This document shows, one piece after another, positions 28,490 through 38,453 of a stretch of DNA of 64,000 nt. The notes beneath the pieces were generated by a model that was given only the letters and a program-made list of their open reading frames with translations, was not told the DNA's origin and made no database searches. Source of the DNA: Legionella saoudiensis (lineage in GTDB: Bacteria; Pseudomonadota; Gammaproteobacteria; Legionellales; Legionellaceae); contig NZ_LN901320.1 of NCBI RefSeq assembly GCF_001465875.1, positions 62,001 through 126,000 of the forward strand. The letters are read 5' to 3'. A program made the translations under genes and the position numbers. Each line of letters begins with the position of its first letter. Positions within the stretch are counted from its first letter, which is position 1.

Positions 28490-28579
28490 CTGCGTTCGAT
28501 TAGCCTTAAGCATATCTAAATTTCATGTAAATTAGGATGCCATTGCTTTGTATTTAACTTATTAAATAAAAAAATTGCC

Positions 28580-28663
28580 GTCATGGCGAACAAAGTGAAG
28601 CAACCCAGTACTGAGTTTTAAAGAAGTATCGTTCTGGGTTGCTTCGCTATGGCTCGCACTGAC
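28580..28663. repeat. Palindromic MITE/REP-like repeat, copy 2
   Basis: The left arm GTCATGGCGAACAAAGTGAAG (28580-28600) continues CAACCCAG; the right arm 28630-28663 is its imperfect reverse complement (CTGGGTTGCTTCGCTATGG). The centre GTATCGTTCTGGGT is shared exactly with the copy at 10676-10753. A third, partial arm (CTTCGCTCGCAATGG) lies near 28690. It sits between the permease gene and the end of the giant gene on the other strand, where it could also serve as a bidirectional stop. Confidence 0.75.
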
Positions 28664-28743
28664 AAAATTAACATATCTCATGAACGTTTACTTCGCTCGC
28701 AATGGCAATCCATTAATTGAGAAGTATTTTATTTTCTCGTAAA

Positions 28744-31700
28744 TCATTTCAACATCGCAATAGCTGGATCCACCGCAGGCTCATCCAACAGTGTTTCACT
28801 CACAGAGGCCTTAGGTAATTGAACAAATAATCCAAATCTTACGATGAGTGCAGCATCCAGTTTTTGCGGCTTATCTACCGCCTCATTCATATTCTCTAAA
28901 AAGCGTTTTCTAGTAGAAGTATAAAGATTTAACGCCTCTAATAAGGATAAAAAGCAAGCTTTCAAATAAGCAAAACTGAATGTATCCATATGCCGGTTGG
29001 GGGCGAGAAGAACACTTTCAAAGCGAGGTTGTTTCACGCGCTTTTTTATCTCTTCAAAGCGTTCTTTAATTGATAAGGGCTCAGCAGGCATGGATATTTG
29101 CAGTGCAGCATTGTGAGGCCTGAGGCCATGCTCTTCCTCAACGTCATCTGCTTCATATTCATGGTCTTGCGTGAGTAACTCATCTTCGTCTCGAGCGTTA
29201 GTTGCTATCCCATATAAGTCGTTAATTAATTCAGACTTTTCCGTTAATGGATCTTTAAGCTTAGATTCGGGTTTATGTACGGAGTTAACTTTTTGCTCAT
29301 TCTTCTTCTTAGTTGCATCGCTTAAATATCCTTTTATTTGAGCTAAAACCACAAGTACACGGTCTAGTTGCGCATACTCCTCATAATGTTTCCATTCAAA
29401 CTCGGCGATTTTTTCTTGCAACTGAGTTTCTAAACTTAGACTAATATCTTTAACTGTTTTTGCCTGCGCAATGATTTGCGCTTTAAAGGTGAGCAACTCT
29501 TTACGTAATTCTTTGCGATATTCCTGATCGGTATATTGCAAACCAATATGACGGTTACAAAGCTTTTTCAAGTGCCTGTCAAAGGTTCTGGTTGTATAGT
29601 CATGGATAAAGTCGAGATTTTCTTGAGATTGTGCACTCTCGATTTCTTTAAGATGTGCCAGTTGCTCTGTAGCGGTATGCAGTCGCATCTCATAGGTAGA
29701 TACCAGGCCAAGAACGTAATGATAACTGGCGGTAATCCAGCCTTCAATTTCGCTAAATTGAGGGTCATATGCATTAAGTTTTTCACTACATACTTGATCT
29801 AACAGATGTGCATCGTCATAAGTACTTTTATCAATGTTGACCTTCTTGGCATCGCGAAACTGAGCCAAGATAGGCAATGTTTTTTTATATTGCTCTTGCA
29901 GCCTATGAACACATTCCTCAAAGGTGTAAGGATGTATGCTAAGAGGCTGCATCTTTGATAGAAGATCAGGATGTGCATACCGCTTATACTCTTGAACATA
30001 TTGGTATAAGGTTTTCAGGCCAGCATATTCTTCTTTCACTCGTTCAATGTTTTTCTGCGTCTTGGCAATTTTATTATCAAGAATGCTGATACGCTCTTGC
30101 AATGGTTTTTCATCACAAATTAATGCAACATGCTTCTCCGAAGGTAAATCAAGAGTCTCTAAGAAGCCCTTATAAAATTCATTAGTAATGCGTCTTAATG
30201 GTTCGGAGAGACTACCAGGAGCTAATCCCAGTTTAGTCTCCCAATGATCAGCTTCAAGCAGCATGGGGGTAAATATGCCCGGTCTAATCTTATCTATATT
30301 GTTGAGTGTCGCATCATGCGCGGTAGTGGTAAATTCGTTGAGTTTTTGCATCAACTCTCGGTAAAGCAATAACATCTGCGGCGACTGCAGGAAGAGTTTA
30401 AAATAAGAGTGCGAGTTTTTAATCATCGCCTCTATAGTGAGTGTCGCGTGTTTTGCATTCTTGTAGAGTGTATTCAATTCTTCGGTCGATTGATAATTCT
30501 TATTCTTTAATGATCGAATATGATTTGGACCAATATAAAATGCATTAAGTGCAAACCATATTGAATTTTGTTGTACTGTTCCAGGTACCGGAATTTGTTC
30601 TGGCGCGGTTTGATATGCAAAAGATTGCCCTTGAATTATTGCATAAAGATTTTGCGCTTTGCTGACTAATTCGCGGGTGATAAAACTATAGTGTGGATCT
30701 GAAGCCAGTCGTTCGCTGAGCTTAATGATCTCGTTGATATGTCCATAAGCCTGTAGCAGGGTGCTTACATAATTCCATTTCCATAGCTTGGCCATACTTG
30801 CCTCACCCAGCGATGTGTATGGACCATGAAGATTATAATCATTTAAATTTTCTAACTCATGTGCAATTCCCTCGATGTGGAACAGACAATTATAGATATC
30901 TTTTATCGCGCGCACTTGCATACTCTGAGCGAGTTGCTTGTAAGGATCTTCCATTTCGGGATAAGGAACACCTTGGGTTTGGGGTACTAATTGGGCGCGC
31001 ATGGCCTCATTAAAGAGCGCTCGAATGCCATATAAGGCTGTTCTGAACTCAGCGATGCCTTTTGAAATATTGGTGTCTTTAAGAAGACGATAGGCTCTTT
31101 CTCCTTGCTTCAGGTTTAAGCTCAGCGAGGCAGCTTCATTTTCCTCAAAAAGTTTTTCTTGAGCAGTCCGAATGTATTGTTGATTTTTATGGTGCCAATC
31201 CATGCTCACATTAGCAAAATAATTCTCAAAATGCTCGTCTAGTACTTCGAACAAATCCACCACGGGAAGTATTTTTTCGTCAATTTTTTTCTTTGATAAT
31301 GCAGCAGCCAAGAATCTATCAAGCTTGAGAATGTCTTCGCGGCGTGCCACAGGGGCTGCACAAACAAAATAAGCTTGAAAAACATTATATAAATTGCGGC
31401 ATTGGGTTTTAACTTGATCGTTTAGTGCCTCAATATTTTGTACCGTGCCTTTTATTTTATTGGCTCGCAGGAGTTCTAGGAATGCCGCCTCTGTCGGGGA
31501 TTTTTCCTGCGCCAAACGCATAAATAGTTGCTTCTTTTGCCGCCAGTTTTTTTCAACGAGGGTAAAATGTTTTTCTGCATCTTTGAATAAAGTAACAACG
31601 GGTAAGTCGGTTGCTACAACGGGATTATTCGATAATAAATCAACTAGAACCCGATCTAAATTAAGCATCTCGTTAGTTCTTTGTGATGAAGTTACAAAAT

Positions 31701-34278
31701 AAGGTTGAAACACTGCATATAAATTACGACATTGTTCTTTGAGTGGTGCAGGCAATCGGCTTAGGTCAAAAATATTTTCATGCAGATTATGTTCTTGCAA
31801 TATCTTGTTAAATTCCACATAGGCTTGTCGGGCTGCTTGGAACTTGTTGTATTTATTGTGATATAAAGCATAAAGTTCAATGGCTTGCGCAGCTGCTAAT
31901 TGCTCAGGGGCTGCAATTAATATGTTGGTTTGCGTATTCTGCGGATTGCTCTCATCAATATTGTAGATACTGGGGGTCGAGCTATCATAAGGACGTAAGG
32001 GGCCTTGGGCACCAGAATGCATTTCTTGGGCACTATGGATCTGCAATAGTTTAATGAAATCATTATATGCCTGTCGTGCAACCTGGAATTTATTGTGTTT
32101 ATTGCGATACCATTCACAGAGCTCTAGGGTCTGATCAGCAGTTAATTGTTCAGGATTTTTTAGTAAAGTATGCGGACTATTATCTCTTTTTTCGAATTTT
32201 AATTTTTTAGTTTCTTCATCGAGAAAAGCTGCCGCTGCTTGCTCATCCAAAAATTGGGCTTGTTGTAAATCATAATAGGCGTTATCTGTTGTAGACCATT
32301 CAGATTGAATTCGCGAAAGCGAGGTCGAGCAACTTTTTAGCAAGGAGCTTACATCAGCAATGGTGGGAGTCTCTTTGGTATCGACTATTCTATTAGCTAG
32401 TATCGCAGTAAGATATTGTTCAAAATTTTGTAAGCTCTCTTTTTGTTCCGTAAGATAAGGCAAATAAGGACGTAACTTATCATATAAATTTCGTAGGCGA
32501 ATCTTATTGTCATTGTCGAGCTGATTTAAGGTTAAATGCGTTTGCTCTTCGCGAATGGTTCGTTTAATTAGGGTGTTGAGACTCAGAAAGTTTTTCCTAA
32601 GCGTTAGAAGTTGAGTTTTCTCAATGGTTAGAGGGACTTCGTCTTTTTTAATGCCTAGCGGGATGGTCTCATCAAGAGTATATACATTAGTTTGGCGATT
32701 ATAAGGATATAAGGCCAGCTGTGCACTTTTGTACACAGAGTCAATCAAATCGCGATTTAGCCTAATATGAAATAATTGCGTTACTTCATTTTTATCAACT
32801 AATGCAGATAAGGCTGCTCTTTTAGGAAGAATAAAGCTAACGTGATCAGGGTCTAATGCTCGAGTAATAAAACTCCATGGTCTTGATATATAGGAAGACC
32901 AGGTTGAGCGTGTAGTATAGGATGACCAAGCTTGAGGACCAAGGAGGCCCGCGCTCATTTGGTCATTAAGATCCACATTGAGACGTTCTACATAAGGCTT
33001 AAATATTTTGTAGTGGCGAGTAAGTTGGGTTCTTACCTGCGCGGGTAATTGATGCAGGCTTAAGTTTTTATGCTCTGGCTTCTCCAGCTCATCAAAAAAT
33101 GCATCAATAGCATCTTGAGCTTGCTTGGTTTTATAGAGTGTTTTATTCGCTGCATCAATACGCTTATAGGCAAGCTCTAATCTTAATTCAATAAAACGAG
33201 AATCCTCAATTTGCAGTAACTCTTCTCCTCGTGCATTAAAATCAATGGCTTTTTTGGGAAGATAAACCAGCGCCTCATATAACTTTTGCGCATTAGCCAT
33301 TAAGGGAGTAGAAAGGGTCCCCGGATTGAGCATGCAATTGACTTCAATTTTATCTACTAGACCGAAGAGTTTAGGAAGTACGTCATATTTTATTTGCGAT
33401 AATTTGCCGCATACCACGTCTTGGGAGAACTCACTCAACTCTCCCACCTGCTCTAGGGTGCTCATAACCAGAGTAATCAGATTACGCAGGATATGGATAT
33501 AATTTAAAAATTTAATCGAAACAAGAATCTTATTTCCCTTTAAATTTTCTATATCATTTAATAAATGCAGAGCGGCATTTTGTATTTCATCTAATTTTTT
33601 TTGGTTAAGCTTGGGCTCATTTTGACGAATTTGTGAGGAGTATGATTCGATCTTTTCAGTGAGCTGATTAATATAACTTGGTAAAAGCGCACTAAATTCG
33701 GTTAGAAAATTATAGTCGACATCACCACCGAGCGGACGCAATTGATCTACTGTTCTACCTGTTATCTCTCCGACAGTTTTGGCCAGGGGATAAGGTTGGA
33801 TCGCATCTTTTGTTGCTTGGGCATTTTTTTCAGCAAGTTGCTGCACCTGTGCTAAATGAGGCAGAATAAAGTCCAGCTCTTCTCGAAACATTTCTTTAAG
33901 ATCCACATCCAAATGTGTGGCTAAGTAACTTGCTTCATAGGTGGTTTCAATGGTATTGCTAATAAGAAGTTGGGCATTAGGGCTAGCTTTACGTAGCTCG
34001 CGAATATTAATATTTTCTAAATCAATAAATGATAGGCGGGCATAATAAAGCGCGTTGATTAACTTTTTTATTTGGGTAATGTTATCGGGCTCAAGCTCAA
34101 AGCCTGTAAAAGGAACACCGCTCGCATTGATGCGTTCTGGAGCAAAGTATTGACGTATTTGTGGACTAACATGTTTGCTATTAAGGACGTCAAAGATTTG
34201 CGCATAAATACGCTCTACATGCTTAGAAAGCTGGTTTCTCTTGAATGATTCAATAACTCGTAGTTTTTCTTCTATCAT
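28744..34278 (-). CDS. Giant alpha-helical repeat protein, candidate Dot/Icm effector (SdhA/SidH-like)
   Basis: A 1844-residue, largely helical, coiled-coil-rich soluble protein without signal peptide or membrane segment. Two internal repeat types are visible. A repeat with core LP..VK.QCRNLY.VFQPYF occurs at about residues 410-440, 585-675, 841-926 and 951-1042. A shorter one with NK.NKFQ.ARQAY occurs at 708-749 and 790-831. The C-terminus (SETLLDEPAVDPAIAMLK) is acidic then hydrophobic, as in Dot/Icm substrates. Length, helical nature and position near uvrA recall the SdhA/SidH family of Legionella effectors that protect the replication vacuole, but this rests on memory of size and gene order, not alignment. 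Start ATG at 34278 has TAGGG upstream. It appears monocistronic. Confidence 0.7.
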   Translation of the reverse strand: MIEEKLRVIESFKRNQLSKHVERIYAQIFDVLNSKHVSPQIRQYFAPERINASGVPFTGFELEPDNITQIKKLINALYYARLSFIDLENINIRELRKASPNAQLLISNTIETTYEASYLATHLDVDLKEMFREELDFILPHLAQVQQLAEKNAQATKDAIQPYPLAKTVGEITGRTVDQLRPLGGDVDYNFLTEFSALLPSYINQLTEKIESYSSQIRQNEPKLNQKKLDEIQNAALHLLNDIENLKGNKILVSIKFLNYIHILRNLITLVMSTLEQVGELSEFSQDVVCGKLSQIKYDVLPKLFGLVDKIEVNCMLNPGTLSTPLMANAQKLYEALVYLPKKAIDFNARGEELLQIEDSRFIELRLELAYKRIDAANKTLYKTKQAQDAIDAFFDELEKPEHKNLSLHQLPAQVRTQLTRHYKIFKPYVERLNVDLNDQMSAGLLGPQAWSSYTTRSTWSSYISRPWSFITRALDPDHVSFILPKRAALSALVDKNEVTQLFHIRLNRDLIDSVYKSAQLALYPYNRQTNVYTLDETIPLGIKKDEVPLTIEKTQLLTLRKNFLSLNTLIKRTIREEQTHLTLNQLDNDNKIRLRNLYDKLRPYLPYLTEQKESLQNFEQYLTAILANRIVDTKETPTIADVSSLLKSCSTSLSRIQSEWSTTDNAYYDLQQAQFLDEQAAAAFLDEETKKLKFEKRDNSPHTLLKNPEQLTADQTLELCEWYRNKHNKFQVARQAYNDFIKLLQIHSAQEMHSGAQGPLRPYDSSTPSIYNIDESNPQNTQTNILIAAPEQLAAAQAIELYALYHNKYNKFQAARQAYVEFNKILQEHNLHENIFDLSRLPAPLKEQCRNLYAVFQPYFVTSSQRTNEMLNLDRVLVDLLSNNPVVATDLPVVTLFKDAEKHFTLVEKNWRQKKQLFMRLAQEKSPTEAAFLELLRANKIKGTVQNIEALNDQVKTQCRNLYNVFQAYFVCAAPVARREDILKLDRFLAAALSKKKIDEKILPVVDLFEVLDEHFENYFANVSMDWHHKNQQYIRTAQEKLFEENEAASLSLNLKQGERAYRLLKDTNISKGIAEFRTALYGIRALFNEAMRAQLVPQTQGVPYPEMEDPYKQLAQSMQVRAIKDIYNCLFHIEGIAHELENLNDYNLHGPYTSLGEASMAKLWKWNYVSTLLQAYGHINEIIKLSERLASDPHYSFITRELVSKAQNLYAIIQGQSFAYQTAPEQIPVPGTVQQNSIWFALNAFYIGPNHIRSLKNKNYQSTEELNTLYKNAKHATLTIEAMIKNSHSYFKLFLQSPQMLLLYRELMQKLNEFTTTAHDATLNNIDKIRPGIFTPMLLEADHWETKLGLAPGSLSEPLRRITNEFYKGFLETLDLPSEKHVALICDEKPLQERISILDNKIAKTQKNIERVKEEYAGLKTLYQYVQEYKRYAHPDLLSKMQPLSIHPYTFEECVHRLQEQYKKTLPILAQFRDAKKVNIDKSTYDDAHLLDQVCSEKLNAYDPQFSEIEGWITASYHYVLGLVSTYEMRLHTATEQLAHLKEIESAQSQENLDFIHDYTTRTFDRHLKKLCNRHIGLQYTDQEYRKELRKELLTFKAQIIAQAKTVKDISLSLETQLQEKIAEFEWKHYEEYAQLDRVLVVLAQIKGYLSDATKKKNEQKVNSVHKPESKLKDPLTEKSELINDLYGIATNARDEDELLTQDHEYEADDVEEEHGLRPHNAALQISMPAEPLSIKERFEEIKKRVKQPRFESVLLAPNRHMDTFSFAYLKACFLSLLEALNLYTSTRKRFLENMNEAVDKPQKLDAALIVRFGLFVQLPKASVSETLLDEPAVDPAIAMLK

Positions 34279-34365
34279 CAGATGCCCTACATTATTAACC
34301 CGCGTTAGTGTAATGCATAATACTGAAATTATTATTAAGAATGTAGGTTTTTTGAACTTATTTTT

Positions 34366-34839
34366 TTATGAGAGTAATTTTACCGATAATTCTAATGTAA
34401 AATCAGCTACCTTATTCGTTAAACCGGGGTAATCTGTATAGGCACCTATACTTATTGGTCTATTAACACGCTCTTTTGTTCTTTGGGTTTCTTCTAGCAT
34501 TGCTTTGACCTGCGCTCCATCAGTGCAGACAAAATACACATCAGATTCAGGGCGGCGTAAAAATTGTGCTTGGAAGGACTTAAAAACTAAAGAGACTTTA
34601 CATTGAGCAAGCTCCGCATGATAAAAACCATGGATTCCGCCTGCTAAGTCAGCGCCGACAGATAGAGCGCCAAAATACATGGAGTTTAAATGATTACGGC
34701 TACGTCTTCTCAAAGGGAGGCAAATAACTATTTCTTCCTCATCGATTTTGATTAACTTTGGTTTTAAATAACCAATCATCGCTACTTTAAAATGGCAGAA
34801 GTACCAGAAGAATAATTTAAAACGAAGCTTAGAGTTCAT
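34366..34839 (-). CDS. Hotdog-fold protein, DUF4442/PaaI-like thioesterase
   Basis: A 157-residue protein with a PaaI/DUF4442 hotdog pattern: an N-terminal helix, then a strand ending CLPLRRRSRNHLNSMYFGALSVGADL, where the Asn-His-Leu-Asn-Ser segment fits the catalytic loop, then sheet strands. Members hydrolyse acyl-CoA or bind acyl groups; no substrate can be named. Its start overlaps the stop of the IcmL-like gene as ATGA, with a strong AAGGAGG inside the upstream gene, so the two are translationally coupled. Confidence 0.65.
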   Translation of the reverse strand: MNSKLRFKLFFWYFCHFKVAMIGYLKPKLIKIDEEEIVICLPLRRRSRNHLNSMYFGALSVGADLAGGIHGFYHAELAQCKVSLVFKSFQAQFLRRPESDVYFVCTDGAQVKAMLEETQRTKERVNRPISIGAYTDYPGLTNKVADFTLELSVKLLS

Positions 34840-35279
34840 TTTTCCTCCTTAACCATACTGATACTTTGAATAAGATAAGGGCTGCTTGATGGCGGTTTAG
34901 TGGCAATAACAATTACAGAAAAGGCCACTTTTACATTAATTTCGGGCAAGAGAACCTCGGTATTAACACGTGCAAAATGAACTCCTGCAGCAATACCAGA
35001 GTCTACTACTTGGGGCTCTATAAGAAAAACAGGATGAATAGAGAGTTCTTTATCACGGATTGTTTGCCCATATCCTCCAAGAAATCCCTTAAGTGCATTC
35101 CAGGCATTCATGGTAAACCCAGCTCGATACTCCATGTGCTCCTCATCTATTGTTTTATAATCTACACTTAGGGTGTTTAGTAAGGTTTTTTTGGTCCAGG
35201 CGGTTACGGGCATGGGTTCTTTAGCATAAAGATTTGGAGCCACAATTAGAATTATTCCGAGTACAAGCGCCCTCATCAT
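34836..35279 (-). CDS. DotI/IcmL-like periplasmic protein
   Basis: A 147-residue protein with a signal peptide (MMRALVLGIILIVAPNLYA). The mature part fits the C-terminal domain of DotI/IcmL proteins: a TLSVDYKTIDEEHMEYRAGFT segment, the Trp-Ala-Leu-Lys-Phe-Leu block (NAWNALKGFL), TIRDKELSIHPVF, and a final sheet with ..SSSPYLIQSISM. Core DotI/IcmL is an inner-membrane part of the type IVB secretion system; this short, cleaved form without a membrane anchor is an accessory paralogue, a type frequent in Legionella. AAGGA five bases before the ATG supports the start. It is coupled to the hotdog gene, an odd pairing. Confidence 0.6.
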   Translation of the reverse strand: MMRALVLGIILIVAPNLYAKEPMPVTAWTKKTLLNTLSVDYKTIDEEHMEYRAGFTMNAWNALKGFLGGYGQTIRDKELSIHPVFLIEPQVVDSGIAAGVHFARVNTEVLLPEINVKVAFSVIVIATKPPSSSPYLIQSISMVKEEK

Positions 35280-35302
35280 TAAAATCCTTTTATATTAACG
35301 AG

Positions 35303-35437
35303 TTATTTATTAATTGTAGCAGATGTCTCCATGGATGCCCAAACTACTTCAAGCGTGGAAAGCCCGACCTTTTGCAGTATCTGGACGCCAGAATTAAAAA
35401 TGTCTATACGCTCTGCTAAATTAAGTTCATAATTCAT
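35303..35437 (-). CDS. Possible 44-aa small protein
   Basis: An ATG at 35437 opens a 44-residue frame (starts MNYELNLAERIDIF, ends SATINK) ending 23 bases before the IcmL-like gene on the same strand. GAGAA lies about eight bases ahead of the ATG. The peptide is amphipathic and has ordinary composition, which is suggestive for a real leader gene of the short operon. It is divergent from uvrA with 39 bases between starts. No homologue is recognised; it may be chance. Confidence 0.35.
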   Translation of the reverse strand: MNYELNLAERIDIFNSGVQILQKVGLSTLEVVWASMETSATINK

Positions 35438-35476
35438 TGTTATTCTCAAAATTATTAAACTAACCGATCGAAATTT

Positions 35477-38305
35477 ATGCAAAAAATCAGTATTCGTGGT
35501 GCACGAACCCATAATCTCAAAAATCTTGATTTAGACTTACCTCGAGATCAGCTAATTGTTATTACTGGTTTATCTGGTTCAGGTAAATCTTCTTTAGCGT
35601 TCGATACGCTATATGCCGAAGGGCAGCGACGTTATGTTGAATCTCTATCGGCTTATGCCAGACAATTTTTGTCCATGATGGAGAAACCTGATGTTGATTC
35701 CATCGAGGGTTTATCTCCAGCTATTTCAATAGAGCAAAAAGCAACGTCGCATAACCCACGTTCTACGGTGGGGACAATCACTGAGATTTACGACTATCTG
35801 CGCTTGCTTTATGCCCGGGTTGGCGAACCACGCTGCCCAACACATCATGTGCGTTTGCATGCGCAGACAGTTAGCCAAATGGTGGATCAGGTAATGACCT
35901 TACCTGCCGATTCCAAAGTGATGATTTTGGCGCCGGTAGTGCGTGAGCGTAAAGGGGAGCAAGTGCAGCTATTCCAGCAATTGCAAGCGAAGGGTTATGT
36001 GCGGGCGCGTATTGATGGGGAATTATATGAGTTAGATTCACCGCCAAAACTTGGTTTACGTACGAAGCATACCATTGAAGTGGTAATTGACCGGTTTAAA
36101 GTAAGGCCCGAAATTGAGCAACGCTTAAGTGAGTCCTTTGAAAACGCACTTAACTTGGCAGAGGGGCTTGCCATTGTGGCCTCTATGGACAATCAATTTA
36201 CCGACTTAGTATTCTCATCCAAATTTGCCTGCCCTGAATGCGGCTATAGTTTGAGTGAGTTAGAACCTCGATTGTTCTCCTTCAATAATCCAGTAGGCGC
36301 TTGCCCTTCTTGCGATGGCTTGGGAGTCGATCAGTTTTTCGACCCAGAACGAGTAATTCATGATGCGACGGCCAGCTTAGCTGAGGGCGCTATTCGTGGT
36401 TGGGATAAAAAGACCAATTATTATTTCTCAATGCTGGAATCATTGGCTCGGCATTATGGTTTTGATACCGGCACGGCTTTTTGCGATCTTCCTAATAAGA
36501 TGCAAGAGATTATTTTATATGGGAGCGGCCGTGAAGTGATTGAATTTAATTACCATCGGCCTAGTGGTGGTTATATGGTAAGACAACATCCATTTGAAGG
36601 TGTCATCCCTAATATGCAACGTCGTTATCGGGAATCCGATTCAGGGATGATTCGCGAAGAATTGGCTAAATATTTGTCATCACGCCCCTGTCAAACATGT
36701 AAGGGCACACGCTTGCGTGAAGAGGCACGTAACGTATTCATTGATGATAAAAACTTACCCGAGATTTCAGCCTATTCCATAGAAAAGTCGTATGAGTTTT
36801 TTAAAAATCTACGTCTAACCGGCTATAAAGGGGAGATTGCCGCCAAAATTAATAAAGAAATTGTGGAGCGTTTAGGCTTTTTAGTTAATGTTGGCTTGGA
36901 CTATCTATCCTTAACCCGCAGTGCGGAAACCTTATCTGGTGGAGAGGCGCAACGTATCCGCCTTGCAAGCCAAATAGGTTCTGGCCTGGTGGGGGTGATG
37001 TATATTTTAGATGAGCCATCTATTGGTTTGCATCAACGTGATAATGATCGCTTGCTAAAGACACTGATGCATTTACGGAATCAAGGTAATACCGTTATTG
37101 TGGTCGAGCATGATGAGGATGCGATTCGTAGCGCAGATTTTGTGCTGGATATTGGACCTGGCGCAGGGGTTCATGGTGGCGAGATTGTTGCTCGGGGCAC
37201 TCCGGAAGAAGTAATGCAAAACCCTGCATCACTAACAGGGCAATATTTGTCAGGTAAACAGGCAATAGTTGTACCCAAAGAGCGCTTGCCAATTAATCCC
37301 GAAAAAATGATTCATTTAAAGGAGGTTAGCTGTAATAACCTTAAGCAGGTTAGTGTTAGTATTCCCTTGGGCTTAATGACCTGTATTACTGGTGTTTCTG
37401 GGTCTGGAAAGTCCAGTTTAATTAACGATACTTTGTATCCGATGGCTGCAAACCAGTTAAACCGGGCTAGTTTATTTACCCCGGGGGCCGTAAAGGAGAT
37501 TTCAGGTCTGCATCTTTGTGATAAGGTGATTGATATTGATCAAAGCCCAATTGGCCGTACGCCGCGTTCAAACCCTGCCACTTATACCGGATTATTTACC
37601 CATGTTCGCGATTTATTTGCGGGGACTCCTGAAGCAAGAGCACGTGGTTATCAACCGGGTCGTTTTAGTTTTAATGTCCGTGGAGGACGTTGTGAGGCTT
37701 GTCAGGGTGATGGACTTATTAAAGTAGAAATGCACTTTTTACCGGATATTTATGTTGCTTGCGATGTTTGTCAGGGTAAGCGTTATAACCGTGAAACGTT
37801 GGATATCCAATATAAAGGCAAAAATATTCATGAAGTTTTAGAAATGACGGTTGAAGATGCCTGTACTTTTTTCGCTGCCATCCCGGTCTTAGCTAGAAAA
37901 TGTCAAACTCTTATGGATGTGGGTTTGTCCTATATCAAGTTAGGTCAAAGTGCCACAACTTTGTCTGGAGGAGAGGCGCAAAGAATTAAATTGGCCCGAG
38001 AATTATCAAAACGCGGCACCGGAAGTACTTTATACATCTTAGACGAACCAACCACTGGATTGCATTTTCATGATACGCGGCAATTGCTTGCCGTATTATT
38101 CCGTTTGCGTGAGCAGGGGAATACGATTGTCATTATTGAGCATAACCTGGATGTGATAAAAACCGCAGACTGGATTATTGATTTAGGTCCAGAAGGTGGT
38201 AGTAAAGGAGGGCTTATTGTTGCCACAGGAACTCCAGAGCAAGTTGCCGAAAATCCACAATCTTATACAGGACAATTTTTAAAGCCGCTTCTGAAGTCCA
38301 AATAA
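35477..38305 (+). CDS. uvrA: UvrABC excinuclease subunit A
   Basis: A 942-residue full-length UvrA. It has Walker [10 protein letters not shown] near residue 31, the first ABC signature [12 protein letters not shown], a second Walker [10 protein letters not shown] and a second signature [12 protein letters not shown]. The Cys-x2-Cys zinc modules are present (CPECG/CPSC in the first half, CEACQG/CDVCQG in the second). It recognises bulky DNA lesions with UvrB in nucleotide excision repair. No SOS-like operator is obvious in the 39-base gap to the divergent small frame, and the ribosome-binding site is weak. A nested inverted-repeat structure follows the stop. Confidence 0.98.
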   Translation: MQKISIRGARTHNLKNLDLDLPRDQLIVITGLSGSGKSSLAFDTLYAEGQRRYVESLSAYARQFLSMMEKPDVDSIEGLSPAISIEQKATSHNPRSTVGTITEIYDYLRLLYARVGEPRCPTHHVRLHAQTVSQMVDQVMTLPADSKVMILAPVVRERKGEQVQLFQQLQAKGYVRARIDGELYELDSPPKLGLRTKHTIEVVIDRFKVRPEIEQRLSESFENALNLAEGLAIVASMDNQFTDLVFSSKFACPECGYSLSELEPRLFSFNNPVGACPSCDGLGVDQFFDPERVIHDATASLAEGAIRGWDKKTNYYFSMLESLARHYGFDTGTAFCDLPNKMQEIILYGSGREVIEFNYHRPSGGYMVRQHPFEGVIPNMQRRYRESDSGMIREELAKYLSSRPCQTCKGTRLREEARNVFIDDKNLPEISAYSIEKSYEFFKNLRLTGYKGEIAAKINKEIVERLGFLVNVGLDYLSLTRSAETLSGGEAQRIRLASQIGSGLVGVMYILDEPSIGLHQRDNDRLLKTLMHLRNQGNTVIVVEHDEDAIRSADFVLDIGPGAGVHGGEIVARGTPEEVMQNPASLTGQYLSGKQAIVVPKERLPINPEKMIHLKEVSCNNLKQVSVSIPLGLMTCITGVSGSGKSSLINDTLYPMAANQLNRASLFTPGAVKEISGLHLCDKVIDIDQSPIGRTPRSNPATYTGLFTHVRDLFAGTPEARARGYQPGRFSFNVRGGRCEACQGDGLIKVEMHFLPDIYVACDVCQGKRYNRETLDIQYKGKNIHEVLEMTVEDACTFFAAIPVLARKCQTLMDVGLSYIKLGQSATTLSGGEAQRIKLARELSKRGTGSTLYILDEPTTGLHFHDTRQLLAVLFRLREQGNTIVIIEHNLDVIKTADWIIDLGPEGGSKGGLIVATGTPEQVAENPQSYTGQFLKPLLKSK

Positions 38306-38307
38306 CA

Positions 38308-38382
38308 CAAAACCCGTATTATGCTGCGCTAATACGGGCTGCATTCTTGATTGTGCGCCCGTATTAATTGAAGCGGGTTTTG
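38308..38382. terminator. Nested inverted repeats downstream of uvrA
   Basis: CAAAACCCG (38308-38316) pairs with CGGGTTTTG (38374-38382). Inside, CCCGTATTA occurs twice (38313-38321 and 38358-38366) around one TAATACGGG (38330-38338). The RNA can therefore form alternative hairpins. The outer pair ends in TTTTG, so it probably serves as the uvrA terminator. Confidence 0.5.
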
Positions 38383-38453
38383 CCACATTCCCCTGTTATT
38401 TTTATCATTTTCAAGCTATAACTTAAGTAGGATATTTTTTATAGGATAACAAA

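Noticed and set aside
34258..34365. PmrA- or CpxR-type operator upstream of the giant gene
   Set aside because: A single CTTAAT-like half-site is present but no second half at the expected spacing.
35303..35512. 69-codon reading of the small frame reaching into uvrA
   Set aside because: The upper part overlaps the uvrA start on the other strand; only the 44-codon version from 35437 is plausible.
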